Below are positions 23,440 through 36,400 of a stretch of 64,000 bases of DNA, one piece after another. The number at the start of each line of letters is the position of its first letter. Positions within the stretch are counted from its first letter, which is position 1. The notes below the pieces were generated by a model. The model searched no databases, was not told the origin of the DNA, and was given only the letters and a program-made list of their open reading frames with translations. Both the position numbers and the translations under genes were made by a program. The stretch comes from Girardinichthys multiradiatus (lineage: Eukaryota > Chordata > Actinopteri > Cyprinodontiformes > Goodeidae): positions 43,338,914-43,402,913 of the forward strand of contig NC_061794.1 in NCBI RefSeq assembly GCF_021462225.1, written 5' to 3'.

Positions 23440-23640
23440 TAAAGGCGTGTCTTTCAACCATGCATATCATAGCGCGACGAGCCGCGATAGGCTTCGGCTC
23501 TCCGCTTCTCCTCACCTCAGTGCGCACCAGCAGGTCCACCGGCTGCCGCGGGATCCTGACCATGGCCGAGCGCTCCCCACAATCAGATGTGTTCAACAAG
23601 CCCAAGGTACGTTAGACAGCGGCAGATTGTCCGGTGAAGC
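23440..23640 (+). promoter_or_regulatory. ada: CpG-rich start region of ada
   Basis: A short G/C- and CpG-rich patch (GCGCGACGAGCCGCGATAGG around 23471, more CpG to about 23575) stands out from the A/T-rich surroundings and covers both candidate start codons. Such patches often mark 5' ends of housekeeping genes, and ada is widely expressed. No TATA box or initiator is convincing, and the transcription start is not determined. Confidence 0.5.
23460..23606 (+). CDS. ada: ada exon 1 coding part, including possible 34-residue extension
   Basis: From the ATG at 23562 the exon encodes [15 protein letters not shown] and ends AAG|GTACGT. A second ATG lies in frame at 23460 (A at -3). In that frame the nearest upstream stop is TAA at 23316-23318 and there is no earlier ATG. 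The extra 34 residues contain five Arg and no acidic residue, beginning MHIIARRAAIGFGSPLLL. This would suit a mitochondrial presequence. Use of the upstream start is inference. Confidence 0.85.
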
Positions 23641-26600
23641 TGCAGGAGGGTTTCAATTATTTACGGGTGGGTCTTCTGCTGATTTGAAGCCCTGTCCAGC
23701 TGCCAGTACTGTAAGTACAGTGAGAACAGATAGTACACTCAGTACAAGCGAGAGAAAAGGTATTTCTGAATCAATTAGGAATGAGAAAATTAAAACCTTA
23801 GTAGAACATCGGAGTTTGCTTTCGTTGGCATAAAGACCGGCTTTAAACGAGGAAGTAGTGCTGCTTCTCAACGCCACATGTCCGTTGTAGGAAATGCGTC
23901 AAATAACTATCACATGAAAAGACGCGAACTTTTAATACTTTCAGTCACTTTTTATACATATTTACTGTGTAACTCATACAAATCTAATAAATTAAACTGA
24001 TCAAATAAGCTTAATCTTGATTGGGTGCCGCAGCTTTGTAAAATTAAAATCCTCCCTTCATTTGATTATTGCAATATTATTTATTCCGAGTAATTACCAA
24101 AAATCTTTCCATTTAGATTTTGCCATCTTCACAATCACTCGTGACTTTTGAGGTTCTGCCCAAAGTCTGACATCTAATAAGCTGATAGCAAAGGGCTGAG
24201 TCAGAGTGAAAGAGAGGCAGGATGTGGGCACACACCGTAAATGACGGGTGGTCTGTGTATGTCTGCAGAAGCAGAGAGCTCAAGTAGTGGTGGCGGAGTG
24301 CAGGCAGAGATAACCTCATTACATATTAATATGATGTTGCAGAGCTGATACCGCCAGTGGGTTCACTGTACACTCCAGCACCCTTCAGAGGTTGAGGATG
24401 GAAATGTCTTCTGGAGACTTTGTTCTGGAGGTTTTACACAAGTTTGGTGTCTGCATTCTCTCTCCTTTATAAGGTGATTGATAGCAGAAATGATATGATC
24501 TGGGTTCTTTATTCGTGTATTCCTTTATGTTGTGGTTACGTCATGTTTTCCTTTGCGTTTAGCATCTTGCTTATTCTTCCGTTCAGATTGTGCATTTTAG
24601 GGATCGGTAAAACATTCCTAGGTTTGCTTTCACACAGAGATTTTTACCAAACAACGTCACGCAGTTGCAACGGATTGTTATCGCTCCAGAATTGCGCTGA
24701 TCGAGAAGGAAAAAAGCTTGAAGAAGAAAGTCTGTCTCGTCGGGGTTTCTGTTGCTACGTTGGTGTTCAAATGTAGTTGTGTGCCTGCCCCTCTTTACTA
24801 CTCTACGTACCCCTACAAGACATTTTCAAACTCTTTTGTCTTCTTGCACTTTTTATGTCTTTCTTCTTCTTCTACTCGAATGCGCAGGTCTTACGTCACA
24901 TCGTGTTGGGAACGGCACACATTCACATTGCAAGCGAACCGCTCCATGGTCAGGATTAACCGTGCCAAGAACGACAGCTGTAACTGTACCAGGATATGGT
25001 ACTCTGGTTCATTTCAGGGTCTGGAATGGTTTCACATTGGCGTGATCCGCTCCAGAAACCAGACTCTGACACGGTAACAAGTATTACAAAGGTTTGATGT
25101 GAAAGCTCCAGTCTACCTGCTCTTACTCTGCCACGTTCCCCTGATTAAAGGGACATCATGCTTTTAAATCCTTCCTTTTCACCCTTAATTCATTCAGTTG
25201 TGGTCTATATAAAGTGGAACTGCAATGCTTTGGTCTGAACTCCTTGTTATTGTAGCTCCACATGTCCCTCTTTTACCTGTTCTGAGGTGCGTCTGAGAGC
25301 AACTCGTTGGCCCGTCTCTTTAAATGCTACAAAGGCCCTTTAAGGCCCCTTTAGACCTGATCACGTAGACTAGAAAGTTAGAGGTGCAGCTGTCTAAAAT
25401 ATCATGTATTAAATGATGCGCAAATATGGAATAAATATTGCTTCATTACTTTTGGGAAATGTTTGTACAGTGCTTTGCAAAAGTATTCATACCCCTTGAA
25501 TGTTTTTACACTTTATGATAAAACTGCAGACTTTGATTTGTGTTGATAAGATTTTATGTGACAGACCAAAACAGCGTAGATCATAATATGCAAGATGGTA
25601 TGGGTGATAGAAAGGTAATCAGACTGAACAAACCCACGGCAAAACATGGTAGTGGCAGCATCATGCTGTGGGATTGTTTTTCTGCAACTGGGGGACAGAA
25701 GTTGGTTAGGGTTGATGGAAAAGGGGACAGAATTAAATACAGGGCAGTCCTGAAAGAAAACCTGCAAGAGGCTGCAAAAGACTTGATGCTGGGGCAGAGG
25801 TTTGCCGGCCTGCAGGACATCAACCCTAAACATACAGCCAGAGCTACAAAGTAAAGGCTTTGATCAAAGTGTACAGTATTCATATGTTCAAATGGTCTAA
25901 TCAAAGTCCAAACCTATATGTAATTGAAAATCTGTGGCATGATGTGAAAGCTGATGTTCACTGATGCTCTTCATTAAATTTAGTGGAGCTTGAATGATTT
26001 TAGATCTGGAAAAATTCATAGAGATCTGTCCAAAAAGATTTACATCATAATTGTAGAGAAAGTATCTATTCTTTTCCTTCAACTTCACAGCATGTCCTTG
26101 TTTGTGTTGGTTTTTCATATAAACCCCAGTGATAAATTTAATCCCCCAAATTCTAAATTCAAAAGCTGCATTAAAACTGCAGTAAAGTCAACTTTCAGAT
26201 GTGCATGTTCTCAACTCTGGCAAGCTTAAGAACAGTCTGGACAATTTACTACTATAAGTTAAACATTCTAAAACACATAAACTAAACGCATTTTAACAAG
26301 TGGTGTTTAGAGATAATAATAAATGCATTTAACCTGTCAGTTTTTACAGTGTAAACTAAATTAAATTTGGGCGTTTTAAATTACAAAATAAGAAAAAGTT
26401 TAAGAAATTTACACTTTTGCGAGATACCTTCTATACAGTATGTAATAAGCAAAGGCTGTAAATAACCTTACATACTGTTCACTCACTGACACTCCATCCA
26501 TTGTTTCTTGGTTGAAAGAGTAAAGTTAAAAGACTATGCAGACAAACCAGTACTTAAGTGTCAGATACAATTTGCCCCCTAAAGGGAAATGACAACATCT

Positions 26601-27423
26601 GTTTTAGGCATTTTGAAAATTCATGAAAACATTGTCAGCAATAAGTTGTTCAGGCTTGTCAATGTTGATTGACATTTCTTTAAAAAAAAATGATCACAAT
26701 TTAAACCTACCTCTTTGGAGGTTAAGTTCAAAGCTCAATTTTCTCCTATATGGTTGCTCTAATCTTCAACTCAGATTAGTCAACACTAGTCTAAGTCTAT
26801 ACCTATTTTACAGAATGACTAACCTTAATCATGGTGTGGTAACTAACTGTAGCTGTTTAAAACAATACAAAACACAGACATGTTCACCATGGCTTATTTT
26901 AATCCAAACAATGCTTTTAAAAACCTGAACAATTCAGTTTTCTTGAAACAAAGTAAAACTATGTTTCTGTTAGCTTGTTGCACAGCTGAATCACATTAAC
27001 AGTGTTTTTAACCAAAATACACACGAATGAAAAAGCTGCACGAGGGAGGGTCAAATGTTCCCTCACAATAGTCATAAATCTGGCTCTCTTCGGTTTCTCT
27101 AAACTTGCTCTTTGGCTTCATAGATTGGTATAAAACTTTTAGAGCGGATCACATCGCTTGCAAAACATCAGTCACGAGATGATTTAAATTACCACAATGT
27201 AATAACTGCAGTGTGGACAGAAAGATGAGCCACATGATTTCCTGAACTATATGTTAAGCAGAAAAGTGTTCTGCTGTCTGCAAACAGCTCTGAGGCTGCA
27301 GCACTGAAAACACTTCAACCTTCTATATAGAAATGTTTGTTAATTAAAAGGATACTCAGAAAAGCCAGAAAACATAAATCAATGCAGCTTATCAGAGAGA
27401 ATTGACTAGACTGACTAGACTCT

Positions 27424-27463
<40 letters not shown>

Positions 27464-30400
27464 GTCCATATCTAATTGCTATTGGTGAGGGCTGGAAGAT
27501 TAGATGGTAAACAGAGAACTTAGCATTTTAGGGTTAGCTTGTTGGTCACCATGAGAGACTGGTTGAGTCTGACAATCACCTCACTCGCAAAGAAGACACA
27601 GAGATGCTGGAACTCCTCTGCTTGAGGCAGAGTCTGAACCCCAACATTGGGAGAGCAGCCCACCTTTTTATGGATGAGAATCATGGCCTAAGGGTTAGAG
27701 GTGCTGATTCATGTTCCAGCTGCTTCACATTTTGCTGTGAGCTCACAGCACAAGGGTGTGTGCTCTCGCCTTTGTTCTGTATTCTCTATACAAACGTGTC
27801 AGAGCACACACCGTTGTGGTGTGCCTTTGTCCGAGCAGTTTCAAGAATCATTTTATCCTAAAATAAGCAGATGATTCTGTAATTGTCAGCCTGTTTGAGG
27901 GTCATGAAGACAGCGATGAACCTGCTGTTGACTACTTTGTTCATTGGTTCGAAGACTCCCACCTGCAGCTCAACACAGGAAAACTCTTGGAAAGGTCAGT
28001 TGATTTTTGGATAAATGAAACTCAACCGCAGGTTTTAAAAGGACAGAGAATTGATCAGGTGCAAAATATATAAATATCTGGGGACCATTATTGACTCAAA
28101 ATGAACTTTTAAAGAAAACTTTGAGGCAGTGCTTTGGAAGGGTCATCAGTGTATTTTCTGTCAACAGAACGTATCGGACTTCCATGTAGACAGAACAATA
28201 ATGTCACTTTTTATCTGGCTTTTAGCCAGTTGGTCCTATCCTTTTGTCTCGCCTCTTGGTTTGGCAGCCTACTTCTAAACAAGGGGAAATCGCTGGAGTA
28301 GATTGTGAAATGGTCAAGCTGACTAATATGGGAGTCACAGCTGGGTGTTGAACTACGTACACCAGGCAGTTACAGCATCTATCCAGGTACATACTGTATG
28401 TCATCATGACACTCATCCGATGTCTGTCGTCTGGTAAAAGACTTCTGGTCCCCAAATCTAAGACTTGTTCGCCTTAACTGGTTTGTTTGTATGATTTTTT
28501 CTTTTTATTTTACTGATTTTCTCTGTTGTACCGCACCAAAAAGTTACAGACAGGTACCAATAAAAAAACTTTAATCTGACCTTCTTGCTACAAGGCAATA
28601 GTGCTAACAACTGTTCCACGGAGATGCCCATTATCCAAATATCTGGGCACTGTAGCCTCATTTGAAAGCTTCTCTTTTCACAATAAAGCTAATTTAATGT
28701 ATTTGTTGCTCAAATGCAGAAATCTTCCATTTAAACATTTCATCAGTCTCTGCTCGGCCATTTTTGGGAATAGAGTGTAAAATACTTTCATAGGAAAGTA
28801 ATGGTCTGCTCACATCCAAGGAAAATAACACATGCTTCTCATCACTGCATTTTTCTTTTTTACAGAAATCTTGTTTCTCAAAATTGAGAACCAATCTGTG
28901 TTTCCAGTCCAAAAAAACACAAGCCAAGTTCTTGAGCAGTTGGGTGTATGATTTAAATCATCTGAAGTTCTGCAGAGCAAAAAGAAAGCCTGGACGAGGC
29001 TAAAGTTTTAGGTTATGATGAGGCTTGCTTAGGTCTTTCTTAATCATAACAACCTATCTAACTGAGGCCCCAGCCGGTAAGGGATGAGTCAAGATTTTTC
29101 TATTTTATTTGCCAGGATAAATCAGTAGCTTAAAGCAACAGAGGGAGAGCCAGAGGAGCCTTTCCTTTTTGCCCCTTGTGGTCCCCCTGGCCCTGTTCAC
29201 CACTGGTTACCCAACCATGAGCTCCGTATGCACAATGGGCTGCAGCCAAAGCACACAACTTCAGCAGCACTGCTCTGTTGTGTCAAGGCAGACATGTTAA
29301 TGTTGATGTGTATAAAGTTAAAATTGATTAATTGGTTGGTTGATTGATTGATTATCTTCATCCACAGATCGAGCTGCATGTTCATCTTGATGGAGCCATC
29401 AGGGTACAGACCATCATTGAAGTTGCCAAGTAAGTTGTCATAGTAATACTTTCCTTTAATACCAATATCAGATGGGAATGCTTTTGTTCTGAGTTTTAAA
29501 GGAAAATGTTGAGAAAAACAGACAAATAACTAGTGAGTTGATTGGCGCATTGCTGATGAGCAAGTCAAAGAAGTAACAAAATAACAGGAAAATACATCAG
29601 TTAGGCATATGATTATGACCTCTGACAAGTAAAATGAGTTAAACAGATAACCTTTTCACCATGACACCTATTTATCAGGTAAATATTTTGGCATAGAAGT
29701 GAAAATTTCTAGATCTAAAAAAATTTTAGATGCAGAAAAATGGGCAAAAATGAAGATTTGAGCGAGTTTCTCAGAGACTTAATATGGATGGCTGGACAAT
29801 TGAGTCACAACATTCCAGTGGTCAGTTTCTATCAGAAGTAATCCAGTGGTGACAGCAACAGGGATGCACAATCCAACAGACGAGCTACTGTTGCTCAAAC
29901 CGCTGAAGAAATTAGGGATTTTTGTGATAGAAAAATGTCAGAATCACTGTTAAATTATGTTGTATGGGGCTACTTAGCTGCAAACCAGTCAGGGTGTTCA
30001 CGCAGAACCCTGTCCAACATTGTCCATGTGAGCATCAGAACTGGATCACAGAGCAAGGAAACGGGCCTTTTTTGATGAATCCCATTTTCTTTTCAATGAT
30101 GTGGATGGCCATCTACATGGATGCAATTTACGAAGAAGACAGCTGGCAGAGGCAGTTTGATGGTTTGGGGAATGTTTGATCAAATTTTTTTAAATACCAA
30201 AACTTATGGTACTTGAATCCATTCTGCTTCGGATTTGCAGTGAAAAAAATAACCCATACGCTCAGCTTCAGGGCTCCTAACAGTTTTGCATCCAAATCAG
30301 ATTGTTGAACAAAGAATGAAAAACCAAAGAAGGTAAGGTACTAGTTTTACATACCAGTATTTGTTTTGGCACGGGGCTGATAACAGCCACCTCTGACAGA

Positions 30401-33400
30401 CAGATACTGGGAACACTGAATCCAACTGGGATATTTGCCACCCTTAAATAAGCGATGTGGCAAAGAGTGTGGTGGTCCGAAATGTGGCTGTGGATCCTGA
30501 GATGAAAATGAGCTATCTGTCTGAAGAAAGCACCTTAAGAAGCTAGGGAACATAGCTTTCCATTGGCTGGGAAAAGATTCTGGCAAACATTCAGACGTTT
30601 CGAAAGGGGGAAGCTGTCAACACTGTTACCAGTGACTATGATCTTAACATGGAGTATATTCTGGTGGTGGTAGGATATTAATCAAAGAGCTTCACAATCT
30701 TACTGACTGCCTTTCTGTAACAGAAGCAGAGGTTGGGAGTTCAGTGAAGGTTCTAGGACTACAGGTCCTTCTCAAAATATTAGCATATTGTGATAAAGTT
30801 CATTATTTTCCATAATGTCATGATGAAAATTTAACATTCATATATTTTAGATTCATTGCACACTAACTGAAATATTTCAGGTCTTTTATTGTCTTAATAC
30901 GGATGATTTTGGCATACAGCTCATAAAAACCCAAAATTCCTATCTCACAAAATTAGCATATTTCATCCGACCAATAAAAGAAAAGTGTTTTTAATACAAA
31001 AAACGTCAACCTTCAAATAATCATGTACAGTTATGCACTCAATACTTGGTTGGGAATCCTTTTGCAGAAATGACTGCTTCAATGCGGCGTGGCATGGAGG
31101 CAATCAGCCTGTGGCACTGCTGAGGTCTTATGGAGGCCCAGGATGCTTCGATAGCGGCCTTTAGCTCATCCAGAGTGTTGGGTCTTGAGTCTCTCAACGT
31201 TCTCTTCACAATATCCCACAGATTCTCTATGGGGTTCAGGTCAGGAGAGTTGGCAGGCCAATTGAGCACAGTGATACCATGGTCAGTAAACCATTTACCA
31301 GTGGTTTTGGCACTGTGAGCAGGTGCCAGGTCGTGCTGAAAAATGAAATCTTCATCTCCATAAATCTTTTCAGCAGATGGAAGCATGAAGTGCTCCACAA
31401 TCTCCTGATAGCTAGCTGCATTGACCCTGCCCTTGATAAAACACAGTGGACCAACACCAGCAGCTGACACGGCACCCCAGACCATCACTGACTGTGGGTA
31501 CTTGACACTGGACTTCTGGCATTTTGACATTTCCTTCTCCCCAGTCTTCCTCCAGACTCTGGCACCTTGATTTCCGAATGACATGCAGAATTTGCTTTCA
31601 TTCAAAAAAAGTACTTTGGACCACTGAGCAACAGTCCAGTGCTGCTTCTCTGTAGCCCAGGTCAGGCGCTTCTGCCGCTGTTTCTGGTTCAAAAGTGGAA
31701 TGCGGCACCTGTAGCCCATTTCCTGCACACGCCTGGCTCTGGATGTTTCTACTCCAGACTCAGTCCACTGCTTCCGCAGGTCCCCCAAGGTCTGGAATCG
31801 GCCCTTCTCCACAATCTTCCTCAGGGTCCGGTCACCTCTTCTCGTTGTGCAGCGTTTTCTGCCACACTTTTTCCTTCCCACAGACTTCCCACTGAGGTGC
31901 CTTGATACAGCACTCTGGGAACAGCCTATTCGTTCAGACATTTCTTTCTGTGTCTTACCCTCTTGCTTGAGGGTGTCAATAGTGGCCTTCTGGACAGCAG
32001 TCAGGTCGGCAGTCTTACCCATGATTGGGGTTTTGAGTGATGAACCAGGCTGGGAGTTTTAAAGGCCTCAGGAATCTTTTGCAGGTGTTTAGAGTTAACT
32101 CGTTGATTCAGATGATTAGGTTCATAGCTCATTTAGAGACCCTTTTAATGATATGCTAATTTTGTGAGATAGGAATTTTGGGTTTTCATGAGCTGTATGC
32201 CAAAATCATCCGTATTAAGACAATAAAAGACCTGAAATATTTCAGTTAGTGTGCAATGAATCTAAAATATATGAATGTTAAATTTTCATCATGACATTAT
32301 GGAAAATAATGAACTTTATCACAATATGCTAATATTTTGAGAAGGACCTGTATAGTCATGGAGGTGTTTAGAGTTTCTTAGAGAACTGAGCCAGAAAATG
32401 AAACTGATGATTTCCAGACAAGGTGGGAAGTTCAGTTATCTTTGAGTGACTTAAAATAGACATGCTGTTCCTGCACATCTAACAAACCAGCAAGTGAAAA
32501 GGGCTTGTACTTCTTTTCGGATGCCTTCCAGATTTATCCCAGGGGAGCGGTTTTCAGACATGTCCCAGAGGGAGCAGACCTAAGGGCAGAGCAAGTTATG
32601 GTGGAAAGATTTTATTTTCCAGCTGGCTTTAGAAAGCCCAAGTGACCCACAGAAGAGCTACAGGGGGGAGTGAGGGGAAAGGGGGGTGATTTTAGATTAT
32701 TATTTATCATGATGGATGTTCTTTCAGGATTTTGTCATGTCGTTTTCTGTCATCAGATTCAAACAGTTTACACGTGTACACACCTATTATTCATCCACTA
32801 AATAGCACACTTGTCACTCATCAAGTAGTCATCATTTATAGTACTCATACCATCAGGTTTTACATGTTATACAGCTCATCCTGGACCATCCACTTTTCAG
32901 TTGGAGTTTTTGTTTCTAGTTTGTTTTCTGTGTTTTCCTGACTCGGTTTCTCAAGTTGATTTTGAGTAACATTTATTAAAGCCTTTTATTTGCCTCAGGT
33001 CTGCCTCACTCAATCCTGCATCTGGGTCCTACAACTAAAACTTTGACAGGTTTACCCAGGATTTTAGAGCAAATGTAGTACTCTGAGTTGCAAATTACAA
33101 ATCCAGGCTGTTGTATATTTGTCTTTTATTTGTTTTATAAAATCACATTTGTCTTAGTCAAGTGGTAAGTAATCATTAAATGGGTTTATTAAAGTTTATT
33201 TTGGTCAAACAGCTACCATTATCAAGCTACAATTAGAGGTATAAGTAAACATGGACCAAAATTGCTCTTATTCTACATCTAAATCCCAAAATAGTAAGTA
33301 AGTAAAGGAGGTAGAAAAATACATGGAGCTGAGAGGAATTGCTGATTTGGACCGACAGTCCATAAATTTATCCCAGTGATGGAAACATCCAACACAGCTG

Positions 33401-36400
33401 TTAAAAATGCTGTTAAAGCAGATTTGGCTCAGGTATTGGTATCAAGCCTAATGACATCAGTTTTAAAGGCTCTCTGTAGTTAAAGCTAAAAAAAAAAAAA
33501 AGACAAATCTTTGCATACTGGAATCGTTTAAAATATGTTGACTTGTATTCTGTTAGGCTGCAGTTTTTGTTTTGTGTACATTTGTTATTAAATCACAAAC
33601 ATGAGTGTATAGTCTCTTTTATTAACAAAATGTCCCTATACAAGTGCAAAGTAAAGATCAAGCTTCAGTTCATCTCAGAAAACAACTTTATTTTCAGTTT
33701 TAGATTTAAATAAACAAAGGGCCTGTTTAAATTCCAGTACTAATGAACAGCTTCCTCCATTTTTTTCCTTTGCTCCATTCAGGAGACGAGGCATCTATCT
33801 GGAAAAGACAGCTGAGGAATTGAAGGAGATGATCATCCTTCATGAGCCTGCCACTCTCACTGAATTCTTGGAAAAATTCAACGTGTACATGCATGTGATT
33901 GCGTAAGTGTAGACACATCAACCTTTAAATTGCTTAATTGTAGAAGACGTTTTTTTTTGCTCAACAAGTGACAGGAGGTGCAAAGTGTGATGCCGGGGTC
34001 ATAAAGAGTCAGAGTTCACCCGGAGATTATTTGCAGTAAGGGCTAAGGTCCAATTTGTTATCACACACATGTATTTGCTCCAGTTATGATTTTTGCTTGT
34101 GTCACCTGCAAAGCATTTACTAAGATGCTGCATTTGAAAAAAAAAAAAAAAACTGATTTGTTAACAGCGTATTAATCCCGCATGATTTTAAGGGACATTT
34201 CATTTTAAAACTGAAAAAAACGTGGAAAATGTTATAACGGTAATCGTCAAAAACGGCAACTGTCCAATTCTAGTCAGAATATCATACAGTTATGTGTTTC
34301 TGATTAAGCAAATTTTACATGTGCTCTGCATTGGACTAACAAGTTAAAATATAGACAGTTTGAAGGAAACAAGAACACCAGAAACAGTCTTCTGATACTA
34401 TCACACCACCTGCACTAGAATCGCACCAGATCGACTCTCATTTTTATCTTCATTTTGATGTCAACGTCTTGCACAGTTTGTGATATTATCACACATCCGC
34501 AGACAAACGTCTGCTGAAGTGCTTAAACACATATTTGCAATAATTACTGTTGCAGTCTGAGGTTTCCATCTTACAACAACTTACATAAAGATCATGCAAT
34601 AAAAACACTAGGAACCGGAAGTGAATTCTAAAAAATGTGGATGTAGAAATTCAAACTCAACTCTCTATATGGTACTTTTCAAACACAAGTGAAATTGCAA
34701 GTGCAACATACAAATCAGACATAATAATAAATAGGCCAACTATAGAAGAATCTGAAGTGTGATCTGTAAATTTACATATGTTAGTAGAAAAATGTATAAA
34801 TATCCAGCAAGGAACAGAAAAAGGAGTAAATGCATCACTGCAAATATCGCATTAAAACAAATATGACACAATCATTAGGACGGTTACAATAAATACTTAT
34901 TCAAAATGTTCAAAATGATCTGCCTGAGACCTGAAGACTCTCCACTGAAGACTTGTTGTGAAATTTTCTTATCAAAGTGGGTAGAAGTTGACTCACAACA
35001 AGAGAAAATCCGGACTTTGTCTTTATAAGTTTTATTCAAAGGCATTCAGCGTTTGAAGACCCTGTCACTGAGGTTAGTCAGTGAAGCAGAGCCCCGTTCA
35101 ACATTTACACACAGTATTTATACCAGACATGACAGTGTTATCTCAACTTCAAAGAGTCTGTGTTTTATGGCCCTAGACCCTCCTCAAGTTCAGAGGTGAC
35201 AAAGTTATCTAGGAACAAACCCATCTGCACTTCCTGAGACATCACCCTAAAGCATGAGTTTTAACCATTAAACTTCTGATAATGGCTTTTACAGCTTCCT
35301 CCTCTAACAGAGATGTTCTGAGGAGTGAGGTAACCTAAAGGTCATACACTTTGGAGCACTTAATAAAGGAATTTCCATTACAGACTTTTCTCGGAAATCC
35401 ACAGAACTACAAGTAGACCGATGTTTTGGAATGTAAGGACACCCGCTGTCATGTTCTGACTCAACCATAATATTTTTAGGACATTTAGTTTTTACTTCCA
35501 GATCAGATGCCATTACAATAGTAGAGCATATGAGACAACAGGATGAACCAGTTTTCCTGCCTCACTGAAGGAAGTGTGCTCCTAAAAATAAAAATGGTTT
35601 TAAGGTAGACTATTAAGACTTGTTTGACAGTTGAATGAAGACAATCAGCCTAATTAAACTAACTCCAAGTTTCTTGACTAAGTGTACAATTGGTGAGTCT
35701 GAACACTTAGTGTGAGCAAGGCTTTAGTTTTTACCTGAATTTGAAACTAAAAGAGTATTCAGCACAGTACAAAGGTTAATAATTTTTCACATTTTCCATC
35801 TAAAGGCTTTCTGAAATTCTTTCCAAGATTTTCTTTAAAAGCTGGCAGCTTTAAAAGATTAAAATAATGCCTTATTATCAAGACATACAGATATGTGGTT
35901 TATATGTTTACACTGTAGATAATGTACAGAGTCTCTACGATTACATTGTAAAAAAAAAAAACTTAAAAAAATTAATCTTTCATTGAACAAAAATACAGCC
36001 TGTAATTTTATTTTTATTTTTAGTTCATCTATTTAGTGTCAATTTTGTTATTTGTTTTTGTTCTTTCTTTTATAAAATCCAAGTAGGCCCTGATTAATGG
36101 CATTAATATAGTATCATATAAAATAAACAATGCATATTATGTGTTTTATGCTTTACTTTTTTAGTCAGTCTGAAAACCTAGAAAGTTTTAATAATTAGTA
36201 ATCTGTGACTTCCTGTTTCCCTGAGGTATAAATGTGATGTGACACAGTGGCCCCTCTCTCAATTAGTATTTAAAATTGGAAAGACAATAGGCAGTAAAGG
36301 GCAGATGTGTGTTTAACATCAGAAAATGGCTACAAGAAAATTGCTTTTTACTGAAATTTCTCTGTATCGATGGTCAGAACAATAATCAAACAGTAACTGG

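Larger units (their letters stand above)
30545..32690 (+). mobile_element. RTE/Rex3-like LINE remnant split by a Tc1-like element
   Basis: Two decayed pieces of one non-LTR element flank the Tc1-like copy. On the left, CATTGGCTGGGAAAAGATTC to ACAGAAGCAGAGGTTGGGAG (30559-30740) matches the linker upstream of RT in RTE-type elements. On the right, CGGATGCCTTCCAGATTTAT, CAGACATGTCCCAGAGGGAG and the following 100 bases (32518-32690) match their C-terminal end. The RT core between is mostly deleted. Confidence 0.65.

Noticed and set aside
23210..23833. 207-codon ORF over ada exon 1
   Set aside because: It is in a different frame from ADA exon 1. The ADA frame joins correctly to exon 2 and matches the family.
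24420..25077. Overlapping 118- and 119-codon ORFs with many hydrophobic residues
   Set aside because: They are in ada intron 1, overlap one another in different frames, and partly cover a repeat. No homology recognised.
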